A stretch of 13,929 nt of DNA from CAZAGD01 sp049699975 (GTDB taxonomy: Bacteria > Desulfobacterota > SM23-61), in the NCBI GenBank assembly GCA_049699975.1, contig JBNAWB010000089.1, positions 1 through 13,929 of the forward strand, given 5' to 3'. Within the stretch, counting starts at the first letter, position 1, and each line of letters opens with the position of its first letter. The notes under the pieces are model-generated. The model did no database searches, was not told the origin of the DNA, and saw only the letters and a list, made by a program, of their open reading frames with translations. Shown here in pieces: positions 1-6,809 of the stretch. A program made the translations under genes and the position numbers.

Positions 1-2
1 CA

Positions 3-149
3 GGATTAAGGAATATTGAAATAGGGAGGGTTTTTGGGATAAAGGGTGCTGCTGTAAGTATTATTCTTAAGAAGGTTGAAAAGGAAATTGATGTTTCAAG
101 GCATCTCAGAGCAGAGATTAAGGAACTTAAGAGTAAATGCCTCAATTAA
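3..149 (+). CDS. C-terminal fragment of REP-associated (IS200/Y1-like) transposase, cut by window edge
   Basis: An open frame enters from the left edge and ends at TAA 147-149, giving 48 residues that start GLRNIEIGRVFGIKG and continue with a Lys/Glu-rich helix. The pattern (L/R)-N-x-E-I-G-x-x-F-G-I-K-x-A-A-V-S resembles the DnaA-like helix-turn-helix tail found on many REP-associated Y1 transposases. The catalytic HUH and tyrosine region would lie off the window, so it is not possible to say whether the gene is intact. Just after the stop comes a GGTTTGACCCC motif of the kind often seen at the ends of such elements. The assignment rests on this short tail alone. A truncated remnant, or another protein with a DnaA-type HTH, is possible. 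Confidence 0.55.
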   Translation, partial: GLRNIEIGRVFGIKGAAVSIILKKVEKEIDVSRHLRAEIKELKSKCLN

Positions 150-150
150 A

Positions 151-173
151 GTTTAAAGGTTTGACCCCTTTTC
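151..173 (+). mobile_element. Possible right end of the transposase-associated element
   Basis: Directly after the transposase stop is GTTTAAAGGTTTGACCCCTT. The GGTTTGACCCC core (complement GGGGTCAAACC) is, from general knowledge, a recurrent sequence beside REP-associated transposase genes in many bacteria. No left end is visible here, so the element boundary is inferred. The core supplies the -35 hexamer of the promoter that follows. Confidence 0.3.
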
Positions 174-189
174 TTTTTTCCTTTATAAT
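161..189 (+). promoter_or_regulatory. Sigma-70-type promoter for the MBL-fold gene
   Basis: TTGACC at 161-166 and TATAAT at 184-189 are separated by exactly 17 bp, so only one of the twelve core bases departs from consensus. Transcription would start near 196-197, only about 5 nt before the ATG at 202 and 14 nt before the second ATG at 211. The -35 hexamer lies inside the putative transposon-end motif. Confidence 0.6.
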
Positions 190-201
190 TTAAAAAATTT
201 A

Positions 202-1143
202 ATGATTTTTATGCTTTCTATTCCCGTATTTTTAATTCTGATGGTGACTATATCTTTTATAACTGGTTGTGGGCGATATTGGGACTTGGCCAAAATAGTG
301 GCTAAAAATATTACCTATGAAGTCAGGTACCCAATTCAACCGCCCAAAACTCAATTAAGAATTCCACCGCGGGCAAACCCGGGAATCCATGTGGGTTGGG
401 TGGGACACTCAACTTTTTTAATTTCTTTTTTGGGAATTTATATCCTTACTGATCCTAATTTTGCCGAACGTTTATTGATTGCGCGCCGGGTAGTCGGACT
501 TCCTATCAAGCCAGAAGAGATAAGCGAGCTTGATATTATCTTGATTACTCATGCTCATTATGATCATTTCGACCTGGAGAGTTTAAAAAGATTACCCAAG
601 AAATCCCATCTGATCATTCCTCGTGGCTGTCTTGATTTAGTTTCTAAATGGCCATTCCTAAAAGTCATTGAGATGTCCTGGGAAGATAGAAAGGAAATCC
701 AAAATGTGCAGATAGAAGCCTTTCGCCCGGCGCATTGGGGGAAAAGAAGTTTCTTTGACAATAAAGACCGGGGGTATAATAGTTACCTTATTTCTAAACA
801 AGGACGGCATATTCTTTTTGCTGGGGATACTGGTTATACACCTATCTTCGCCCAGAAAGGCAAAAATATCAAAATTGATTTAGCTTTTTTCCCGATCACG
901 GCCTACAAACCAGATTGGTTCCGCCGCAATCATGCTTCTCCAGAAGAAGCTTTGCAGATGTTCATAGAGAGTGGGGCTAAATTCATGATTCCTATGCACT
1001 GGGGCACTTTTATCCTTTCCCATGAGCCACTCCCCGAGCCTGTAGAGAGATTGCAAAAAGAAGCCCGACGCTTGGGAATCGATGATCGAGTAATCATTCT
1101 GGAACATGGAGAAACTTTTACATTTCCAGATAATTTTTATTAG
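202..1143 (+). CDS. MBL-fold metal-dependent hydrolase, NAPE-PLD/UlaG-like, probable lipoprotein
   Basis: This 313-aa metallo-beta-lactamase-fold protein resembles the NAPE-PLD/UlaG-like branch. The metal motif HAHYDH is at residues 117-122. Further ligand candidates are His178 (RPAHW), Asp209 (AGDTGY) and His266 (PMHWGTF), and the strand leading to GHSTFLI (68-74) is typical of this branch. Residues 1-22 are hydrophobic and end in ITGC, a lipobox with Cys23, so export and lipid anchoring are likely. Family members cleave phosphodiester or lactone bonds; the substrate here is unknown. The ATG at 202 has no Shine-Dalgarno site, and the strong promoter places transcription start almost at the codon. 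The ATG at 211 (MLSIPVF) would keep the signal peptide and is an alternative start. The gene appears to be monocistronic. Confidence 0.82.
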   Translation: MIFMLSIPVFLILMVTISFITGCGRYWDLAKIVAKNITYEVRYPIQPPKTQLRIPPRANPGIHVGWVGHSTFLISFLGIYILTDPNFAERLLIARRVVGLPIKPEEISELDIILITHAHYDHFDLESLKRLPKKSHLIIPRGCLDLVSKWPFLKVIEMSWEDRKEIQNVQIEAFRPAHWGKRSFFDNKDRGYNSYLISKQGRHILFAGDTGYTPIFAQKGKNIKIDLAFFPITAYKPDWFRRNHASPEEALQMFIESGAKFMIPMHWGTFILSHEPLPEPVERLQKEARRLGIDDRVIILEHGETFTFPDNFY

Positions 1144-1276
1144 CCGCAGAGGACTCAGAGAGCACAGAGATACAAATAAATATAGTTTAAATTTTAATAT
1201 TAAAAGCCCCAAAAAAATTTAAAACTTTTTAAAATTTTATTATAATTCTCTGTGTTCTCCGTGATCTCGGTGGCGG
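1144..1276. repeat. Imperfect inverted repeat of the CACAGAGA type, MITE-like
   Basis: The left arm at 1144-1170 (CCGCAGAGGACTCAGAG...) and the right arm at 1246-1276 (TCTCTGTGTTCTCCGTG...) are inverted copies. The inner 15 bases, CAGAGAGCACAGAGA and the complement CGGAGAACACAGAGA, match at 13 positions. The outer CCGC/GCGG ends also match, with indels between. The arms enclose about 75 bp of very AT-rich DNA. Similar CAGAGGACACAGAG palindromes are dispersed in many bacterial genomes. The left arm begins at the stop codon of the MBL gene, and the right arm runs to about 10 bp before the DUF72 start codon. Confidence 0.6.
1218..1246 (+). promoter_or_regulatory. Possible promoter of the DUF72-ligase-regulator operon
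   Basis: A perfect TATAAT lies at 1241-1246 inside the AT-rich core of the inverted repeat. The hexamer 17 bp upstream, TTTAAA at 1218-1223, is a poor -35. Start would be near 1253, giving a leader of about 33 nt. AT-rich DNA yields such boxes by chance, so support is weak. Confidence 0.3.
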
Positions 1277-1285
1277 AAGAAAAAA

Positions 1286-2149
1286 ATGATTAGGATTGGG
1301 CCGGCAGGTTGGTCATACAAAGATTGGGAAGGAATTGTTTATCCAGTGCCCAAGGAGCCCAAGTTTGATCCATTAGCCTATCTGGCCACTTACTTTGATA
1401 CCATCGAGTTAAACAATACCTTTTATCGGCCACCTTCTCCCCAAATGGCCAAAGGATGGGTGAAAAGAGTTCAGGGTAATCCATATTTTAAATTTACAGT
1501 CAAATTATATCGCAATTTTACTCATGATCGTGAAGCTTTAAGGGAAGTCGATGAAATAGTATTCAAAGAAGGCTTAGAACCCTTAGCCTCTGCCGATAGA
1601 TTAGGAGCTCTGCTTATTCAATTTCCATATTCTTTTCACGCTAACGAGACAAATTGGCAATACATCCAGGATTTGACCGAGAAATTTAAAGATTATCCAT
1701 TGGTTTTGGAAGTGCGGCATGGTTCTTGGGATCGGGCTTCTTTCTATAAATCTTTAAAAGAAAAAGGCCTAGGTTTTTGCAATATCGATCAACCCCAAAT
1801 TTCTTATACCATTGGTCCCACAAGAAAAGTGACCAGTAAAATTGGCTATCTGCGCCTCCATGGGCGAAATGTAAAAGAATGGTTTCGAGAAGACGCTGGG
1901 CGAGATGCCCGGTATGATTATCTTTACAATGAATTTGAGATTTTTGAATTAACCGAAAGAATCCGCCAAATCGCCAAAGAGGCCGAAGAAGTTTATATAA
2001 TTACCAACAATCATTATCGGGGCCAGGCTATTTGTAATGCCTTAGAAATTAAAGCTAAAATCACTGGCGGAAGAGTGAAAATTCCGGAAATTATGCTAGC
2101 TCATTATCCACAATTAAAAGAGATTCAAGAAGAAGAAGATAAAATATGA
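1286..2149 (+). CDS. DUF72 (YecE-like) family protein
   Basis: This 287-aa protein is a recognisable member of the DUF72/YecE family, a TIM-barrel-like family without an established enzymatic role. Family signatures in order are GPAGWSYKDW (5-14), ELNNTFYRPP (41-50), KFTVKL (69-74), LIQFPYSF (110-117), EVRHGSW (142-148), YLRLHGRN (188-195) and YIITNNHYRGQA (237-248). The length is near the upper end for the family. The ATG at 1286 is preceded by GGAAG at 1275-1279, a modest Shine-Dalgarno site that abuts the right arm of the inverted repeat. The stop is 10 bp before the acyl-CoA synthetase start, so the two are probably co-transcribed. Why a DUF72 gene heads a CoA-ligase operon is not clear from the sequence. 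Confidence 0.88.
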   Translation: MIRIGPAGWSYKDWEGIVYPVPKEPKFDPLAYLATYFDTIELNNTFYRPPSPQMAKGWVKRVQGNPYFKFTVKLYRNFTHDREALREVDEIVFKEGLEPLASADRLGALLIQFPYSFHANETNWQYIQDLTEKFKDYPLVLEVRHGSWDRASFYKSLKEKGLGFCNIDQPQISYTIGPTRKVTSKIGYLRLHGRNVKEWFREDAGRDARYDYLYNEFEIFELTERIRQIAKEAEEVYIITNNHYRGQAICNALEIKAKITGGRVKIPEIMLAHYPQLKEIQEEEDKI

Positions 2150-2159
2150 GGGGGGAAAT

Positions 2160-3830
2160 ATGCTTATTAAAAAAAGTTCTTATGAGGAAGTTTATAATGC
2201 CTTTCAATGGTCAATTCCTAAATTTTATAACATTGGCGTAGATATTTGCGACAAATGGGCTGGAGAGCGTTATCGATTGGCCTTAATCTACGAAGATGAA
2301 GATGGCCGATGTGAGAAATATACTTTTTGGGATATAAAAAGATTATCTAATCAATTGGCCAATGCTTTGCGCGCTTTCGGAGTGGAAAGGGGAGATCGGG
2401 TAGGCATCCTTCTTCCCCAGTGCCCGGAGACGGCTATCTCTCATGTGGCGGTCTATAAATTAGGAGCAATCGCTATTCCTTTGTTTACTTTATTTGGGCC
2501 AGATGCCTTGGAATATCGCCTGGGGAACAGCGAGGCTAAAACCGTAATTACCGATGCGAACAATATAGAAAAAATTGAACAGATTAAGGCCAGACTGCCG
2601 CACCTGCAAATAATTATGGCCACTAAAGCGAAACCTATGGAGGGAGTTCATGACTTTTGGAAGTCAATAGAAAAAGGATCGATATATTTTGAACCAGTTA
2701 ATACATTAGCTGATGATCCTGCTTTAATAATCTATACTTCAGGAACCACAGGGCCTCCTAAAGGAGCCCTTCATGCTCATCGGGTCGTTTTAGGACATGT
2801 ACCCGGAGTGGAATTTTTCCATAATTTCTTTCCCCAAAAAGATGATTTCTATTGGACGCCAGCCGATTGGGCTTGGATAGGTGGATTAATAGATGTGCTC
2901 TTTCCAAGCTGGCATCATGGGGTTCCTGTACTTGCTTACCGAGCTAAAAAATTTGATCCCGAGCAGGCCTTTTATTTGATTGCCAAATATGGCATCCGCA
3001 ATGCCTTTATGCCACCCACTGCTTTAAAAATGATGCGCCAGGTAAAAGAACCAAGAAAAAGATATGATTATCAAATGCGCACTATTGCTTGTGGAGGAGA
3101 AACTTTAGGAGAAGAACTATTGGATTGGGGAAAAGAAGTAATGGGGTTAACTATCAATGAGTTTTATGGCCAGACGGAGGTTAATTTGGTAGTGGGTAAT
3201 TGTGCTGAAATAATGGAAGTGCGTCGGGGATCAATGGGCAAAGCCATTCCCGGCCACCGAGTAGAAGTAGTGGATGAAGAAGGTAATGTGCTGCCTCCGG
3301 GAAAGGTTGGGGAAATAGCTATCAAACGGCCTGATCCGGTAATGTTTTTAGAATATTGGCGAAATCCTGAGGCAACCAAAGATAAATTCATTGGTGATTG
3401 GTCTTTGACTGGAGATTTGGCCAGAAAAGATGAAGATGGATACTTCTGGTTTGTGGGCCGTAAAGATGATTTGATTACCAGCGCCGGCTATCGAATTGGC
3501 CCGGCAGAAATTGAAGATTGTCTGCTTAAACATCCGGCAGTAGCTATGGCTGCCGTTATTGGCAGCCCGGATGAAGTGCGTGGCGAGATTGTGAAAGCTT
3601 TCATTGTGCTGAAAGCCGAGGTCAAGCCAGCGCCGGGGTTAAGAGAAGAAATACAAAATTTTGTGAAGACCCGCTTAGCCGCCCATGAATATCCGCGGGA
3701 GATAGAGTTTGTTCCTGAGCTGCCCATGACAACCACGGGGAAGATTATGCGCCGGGAGCTGCGGAAAATGGAGATTGAAAAAAAAGGAAAAAAGGCTAAG
3801 AATCAAGTGGAGAAAGGCAATACTTGGTAA
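2160..3830 (+). CDS. AMP-forming acyl-CoA synthetase, medium-chain/acetyl-CoA-synthetase-like
   Basis: This 556-aa ANL-superfamily ligase activates a carboxylic acid with ATP to an acyl-adenylate and transfers it to CoA in the cytoplasm. All core motifs are present: phosphate loop YTSGTTGPPKG (192-202), adenine/acyl-binding YGQTE (336-340), TGD (417-419), hinge region GRKDDLITSAGYRIGP (433-448), and adenylation lysine K528 in TTTGK. The WTPADWAWIGG stretch (232-242) and the YGQTEVN motif favour the MACS/acetyl-CoA-synthetase side over long-chain FadD. The exact acid cannot be read from the sequence. A Lys-rich tail follows K528. A strong Shine-Dalgarno site (GAGGGGGGA, 2148-2156) precedes the ATG. 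Position between the DUF72 gene (10 bp) and the activator gene (15 bp) suggests an operon for organic-acid catabolism. Confidence 0.92.
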   Translation: MLIKKSSYEEVYNAFQWSIPKFYNIGVDICDKWAGERYRLALIYEDEDGRCEKYTFWDIKRLSNQLANALRAFGVERGDRVGILLPQCPETAISHVAVYKLGAIAIPLFTLFGPDALEYRLGNSEAKTVITDANNIEKIEQIKARLPHLQIIMATKAKPMEGVHDFWKSIEKGSIYFEPVNTLADDPALIIYTSGTTGPPKGALHAHRVVLGHVPGVEFFHNFFPQKDDFYWTPADWAWIGGLIDVLFPSWHHGVPVLAYRAKKFDPEQAFYLIAKYGIRNAFMPPTALKMMRQVKEPRKRYDYQMRTIACGGETLGEELLDWGKEVMGLTINEFYGQTEVNLVVGNCAEIMEVRRGSMGKAIPGHRVEVVDEEGNVLPPGKVGEIAIKRPDPVMFLEYWRNPEATKDKFIGDWSLTGDLARKDEDGYFWFVGRKDDLITSAGYRIGPAEIEDCLLKHPAVAMAAVIGSPDEVRGEIVKAFIVLKAEVKPAPGLREEIQNFVKTRLAAHEYPREIEFVPELPMTTTGKIMRRELRKMEIEKKGKKAKNQVEKGNTW

Positions 3831-3845
3831 TTTAATGGAGGACTT

Positions 3846-5246
3846 ATGGACCCGAAAGATAAAGAAATAGAAGAACTAAAAAAGAAAATTCTTTTTTATG
3901 AGACCATTCTTGATCATATTCATAATGGAGTTGTCATCACGGATCAGAAAGGAAAGATAATCTTTTTTAGTAAAACTTATGGAGAATTTTTAGGTATCGA
4001 TCCCAAGGAAGCTATAGGCAAAAAATGCTGGGAGGTAGTGGAAAATTCGCGAATGCACATTGTGGGAAAGACAGGGATAGCCGAGATAAATCAGCCTCAA
4101 CGGATTAAAGGCCAGGATATGGTGGTGCAACGTATTCCTGTAATAATTAATGGCCAAGGAATGGTAGTCTTTGGTCAAGTTATGTTTAAAGATGTTCGTG
4201 ATGTTCGCGCTTTGGCTAAGAAATTGAATGTTTTAGAATCAAAAGTCGAGCTTTATGAAAAAGAATTAACCTCTTTACGCTCTTCAAAATACACCATCGA
4301 TAACATTGTCGGAGAAAGTTTAGGAATAAAAGAAGTAAAAAGCTTGGCTTTAAGGGCCGCACAGACTAATGCTCCGGTCTTGATTATAGGCGAGAGTGGC
4401 ACTGGCAAAGAGCTTTTTGCTCACGCTATTCATTATGCAAGTAGCCGAAGGGTTTATCCTTTTATTCGTTTAAATTGTGCCGCCATTCCTAAATATCTTT
4501 TGGAATCTGAACTCTTTGGTTACGAACCGGGGGCATTCACGGGTGCAGGAAGTAAAGGAAAGCCGGGCAAGTTTGAATTGGCCCACCGCGGCTCTATCTT
4601 CTTAGACGAAATAAGTGACCTTCCTTTGGACATGCAACCTAAATTATTAAGGGTCCTCGAAGAAAAAGAAATGGAAAGATTAGGCGCGACCCATTTGATC
4701 AAAAGCGATTTTCGGTTAATTGCCGCTACTTCCAATAACCTGGAAGCCTTGGTGGAGAAGGGGGAATTTCGAAAGGACCTTTATTATCGTCTAAATGTTT
4801 TACCCATTCATATTCCTCCTTTGCGTGAAAGGAAAGAAGATATTCCCCTTTTAGCCGATTATTTTATTCAAAAAATAAGCAGAGAAATGGGTACTAAAAT
4901 CGTATCTATTTCTCCCGAAGTTCTTCAGATATTTCAGGAATATCCCTGGCCTGGAAATGTGCGTGAGCTTTCCAACATAATAGAAAGGATTTTATTTACC
5001 ATTAAAGGAGATGTAATTCAAATACACCACCTTCCCCTCCCTCTGCAAAGCGTGATTGGCGGTTCGCCGAAATTTAGTCCGACTTTATTAAAAACAGTTA
5101 AAGAGAATTTAGAAAGAGACACTCTTTTACAATGTCTCCGTTTAACTAAAAACAATAAAAACAAAGCGGCGCAACTTCTTGGAATCCATCGCACTTCCCT
5201 TTATAAGAAAATGAAAAGATTAAGTCTTCCCATTAAAGAATTATAA
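3846..5246 (+). CDS. PAS-domain sigma-54-dependent transcriptional activator, Fis-type HTH
   Basis: This 466-aa enhancer-binding protein has three parts. An N-terminal PAS domain (about 15-118; HNGVVITDQKGKIIF and the RMHIVGKTG stretch) is followed by a helical linker (120-147). A complete AAA+ domain has Walker A GESGTGKE (182-189), the sigma-54 contact loop GAFTGA (229-234), Walker B IFLDEI (251-256), the arginine-finger region FRKDLYYRLN (308-317) and WPGNVREL (368-375). A Fis-type HTH lies at about 438-458 (NKAAQLLGIHRTSLYKK). There is no receiver domain, so the PAS probably senses a small ligand rather than a phosphorelay. SD GGAGG (3837-3841) precedes the ATG. Candidate binding dyads and a sigma-54 promoter lie directly downstream, so the TRAP/CoA-transferase operon is the likely target. 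Confidence 0.95.
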   Translation: MDPKDKEIEELKKKILFYETILDHIHNGVVITDQKGKIIFFSKTYGEFLGIDPKEAIGKKCWEVVENSRMHIVGKTGIAEINQPQRIKGQDMVVQRIPVIINGQGMVVFGQVMFKDVRDVRALAKKLNVLESKVELYEKELTSLRSSKYTIDNIVGESLGIKEVKSLALRAAQTNAPVLIIGESGTGKELFAHAIHYASSRRVYPFIRLNCAAIPKYLLESELFGYEPGAFTGAGSKGKPGKFELAHRGSIFLDEISDLPLDMQPKLLRVLEEKEMERLGATHLIKSDFRLIAATSNNLEALVEKGEFRKDLYYRLNVLPIHIPPLRERKEDIPLLADYFIQKISREMGTKIVSISPEVLQIFQEYPWPGNVRELSNIIERILFTIKGDVIQIHHLPLPLQSVIGGSPKFSPTLLKTVKENLERDTLLQCLRLTKNNKNKAAQLLGIHRTSLYKKMKRLSLPIKEL

Positions 5247-5248
5247 AG

Positions 5249-5338
5249 TGTAGAAATTTTTCTATATGTAGAAAATATTATACATATGAACCCTTTAATA
5301 TTTTTTAAAAATTAAATTTTTGTCGAATTTTTTCGACA
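5249..5338. promoter_or_regulatory. Three 18-bp dyads, candidate upstream activator sites
   Basis: Site A (5249-5266) is TGTAGAAATTTTTCTATA, site B (5267-5284) is TGTAGAAAATATTATACA, and site C (5321-5338) is TGTCGAATTTTTTCGACA. A and C agree at 14 of 18 positions. C has perfect 7-bp arms (TGTCGAA/TTCGACA), A has arms matching at 7 of 8, and B keeps only TGTA/TACA plus the left GAA. A and B abut, and C starts 72 bp after A and 54 bp after B, both multiples of 18. Centres lie about 197, 178 and 124 bp upstream of the predicted sigma-54 start, the usual enhancer distance. Binding by the adjacent activator is inference. Site A is close enough to the activator stop that a terminator role cannot be excluded, but its stem is AT-rich and weak. 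Confidence 0.6.
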
Positions 5339-5427
5339 CATATTTTTTAAAAAGCAGCTTTAGCTAATAAAATGTTGTTATTTCAGAAGGTTATGAATAA
5401 AAAAGGCCAGCCCAAATTAATAAAATG

Positions 5428-5443
5428 TGGTTTGGATTTTGCT
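5428..5443 (+). promoter_or_regulatory. Sigma-54 (-24/-12) promoter of the TRAP operon
   Basis: TGGTTTGGATTTTGCT carries the invariant GG (5429-5430) and GC (5441-5442) with exactly 10 bp between them, and the TTGCT form of the -12 box. The -24 box is TGGTTTG instead of TGGCACG, so it is not a perfect match. Start would be near 5454. The activator gene and dyad sites immediately upstream make the call much stronger than the core sequence alone. Confidence 0.62.
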
Positions 5444-5453
5444 TACAAAAAAA

Positions 5454-5606
5454 TTTTGGTTTTTGAAATTACATGATAAGCTAAGATGCTTAGTCTTCCC
5501 AACCTTCCTTCAACGGGTCTTATAGGAAGGAGGTGATATAGTTCAGCCGAAGCAGGTTTAAAAATTTTAAAAAGAAAAAAATTTAAAAACTACGAAAGGA
5601 GAATTT
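5454..5606 (+). other. Structured ~150-nt leader of the TRAP operon with orphan Shine-Dalgarno-like sequence
   Basis: The predicted leader holds a small hairpin CTAAG-ATG-CTTAG (5481-5493), a second stem CCTTCCT/AGGAAGG (5503-5509 with 5524-5530, 14-nt loop), and AAGGAGGTGA (5527-5536), an almost full-length complement of the 16S rRNA 3' end. No ATG, GTG or TTG lies 5-9 nt after it, so it does not serve an obvious gene. An ATG at 5486 opens a 16-codon frame (MLSLPNLPSTGLIGRR) whose TGA is part of AAGGAGGTGA, but that ATG has no Shine-Dalgarno site of its own. The remainder up to the real SD (AAGGAG, 5596-5601) is A/T-rich. No known riboswitch class was recognised. Confidence 0.4.
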
Positions 5607-6707
5607 TTGAAAATGAAGAAGATGATTTTTGTATTAATGGCTATTATGGCCTTGGGCGCTTTTTCTGCTGAAAAGGCCGTGGCTCAGGCAAAAGCAATTG
5701 AGTGGAAGATGATCACGACCTGGACGCCAGCTATCAACCTGATTGAAGCCGATAAGTATTTCGTTAAGGTAGTAAATGAGCTTAGCGGTGGGAAATTTAA
5801 GATCACCCTCCATCCAGCTCCTGAATTGGTTCCCCCCAATCAGGTTTTTGATGCGGTTAGCAAAGGAACTTTCCCAATCGGCGGCGAATGGCCAAATTAT
5901 TGGGCAGGAAAAAATACGGCTTTTGATCTTTTAGGTTCTTATCCCATGGGGCTTTGCCAGTATGATTATATTAATTGGTATTACCATCACGGCGGCAGGG
6001 ATATTTATAACTACATGTACGGTAAATACAATATGGTTTATTTCATGCACTGCGTGACGCCAATGGAATCAGGTGTACGTTCGAATGTGCCAATTAAATC
6101 CCTGGCTGATTACAAAGGAAAGAAAATTAGAATGTCGGGGAAGGCGCAAGGTCATATATTGAAGAAACTCGGCGCTTCCCAGGTTATGTTAGCCGGAGCC
6201 GAAATTTACCAGGCGCTACAATTGAAGACCATTGATGGGGCTGAATTTAACAGCGATTCCTGCGATTGGGGAATGGGGTTTGGGGAAGTCACTAAATACA
6301 ATATTGGCCCCGGTTGGCACCAGCCTGCTTCCCTATTGGGAGTAATGATCAATAAGGATGCTTGGAATAAACTTCCTGATGAATATAAAAGAATCGTTGA
6401 TATTGCAGCGAGGGCCGGTGCTTCTTATATGAGCTCTTGGTACGAGGTGGATAATATTGCTGCCATTGAGAAATTTAAGAAATCTGGTACCCAGATTTTT
6501 AAACTGACTAATGATGAATTAAAAATTCTGGAAGGATATTCCTGGGAATACCTTCTGGATGAAGCTAAAAAGAACCCCGATTGGTTAAAAGTGGCCCTCT
6601 CTCAGTTCCAATATTTAAAAGATTTTCAAGTAACGCGTTCAAAACAAGAACCCTTTGGCCAAGGACGGAATCCTTTTACCATTCCCAATCTCCCCGGGTT
6701 AAAGTAA
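5607..6707 (+). CDS. dctP: TRAP transporter substrate-binding protein, DctP family (TakP/FcbT1-like)
   Basis: This is a 366-aa periplasmic solute receptor of a tripartite ATP-independent (TRAP) carboxylate transporter. Residues 1-28 form a signal peptide (lysines, hydrophobic core, AVAQA cleavage region). The mature part shows DctP features: KITLHPAPELVPP (65-77), the anion-binding region SLADYKGKKIRMSGKAQG (165-182) with an arginine that would pair with a carboxylate, and AGAEIYQALQLKTIDGAEF (196-214). The later GPGWHQPASLLGVMINK (234-250) resembles the keto-acid/chloroaromatic (TakP/FcbT1) branch. The start is ambiguous: TTG at 5607 lies 5 nt after AAGGAG, while ATG at 5613 lies 11 nt after it; the signal peptide works from either. 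The gene leads the sigma-54-driven operon and is followed by a hairpin. Confidence 0.9.
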   Translation: MKMKKMIFVLMAIMALGAFSAEKAVAQAKAIEWKMITTWTPAINLIEADKYFVKVVNELSGGKFKITLHPAPELVPPNQVFDAVSKGTFPIGGEWPNYWAGKNTAFDLLGSYPMGLCQYDYINWYYHHGGRDIYNYMYGKYNMVYFMHCVTPMESGVRSNVPIKSLADYKGKKIRMSGKAQGHILKKLGASQVMLAGAEIYQALQLKTIDGAEFNSDSCDWGMGFGEVTKYNIGPGWHQPASLLGVMINKDAWNKLPDEYKRIVDIAARAGASYMSSWYEVDNIAAIEKFKKSGTQIFKLTNDELKILEGYSWEYLLDEAKKNPDWLKVALSQFQYLKDFQVTRSKQEPFGQGRNPFTIPNLPGLK

Positions 6708-6721
6708 AAGGCTTTCTTTAA

Positions 6722-6770
6722 TTACCTGCCTCTATCCTCTCCCCTCTCCTGGAGGAGGGGGTAGAGGTAA
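6722..6770 (+). terminator. Intercistronic hairpin, probable attenuator or mRNA stabiliser
   Basis: TTACCT (6722-6727) pairs with AGGTAA (6765-6770). Between them, pyrimidine-rich (CTATCCTCTCC) and purine-rich (GGAGGAGGGGGTAG) arms pair with several G-U pairs and some slippage. A short T tract (6775-6779) follows 4 nt later. It lies in the 102-bp gap between the binding protein and the membrane subunits. Partial termination there, or protection of the upstream message, would give more receptor than permease. This is inferred from position and structure. Confidence 0.5.
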
Positions 6771-6809
6771 ATAATTTTTCTCATTTAATCTGAAGCGAGG
6801 AATAGGAAA

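Noticed and set aside
880..1212. A 110-codon minus-strand frame over the end of the MBL gene and the inverted repeat
   Set aside because: It runs through conserved MBL motifs (His266 region) on the other strand and has no domain of its own.
5249..5266. Dyad after the activator stop as an intrinsic terminator
   Set aside because: The stem is nearly all A-T with a 2-nt loop, no U-tract follows, and the same dyad recurs at 5321-5338. An operator fits better.
5486..5536. 16-codon leader ORF as an annotated gene
   Set aside because: The ATG has no Shine-Dalgarno site and sits in a hairpin loop. It is kept only as part of the leader observation.
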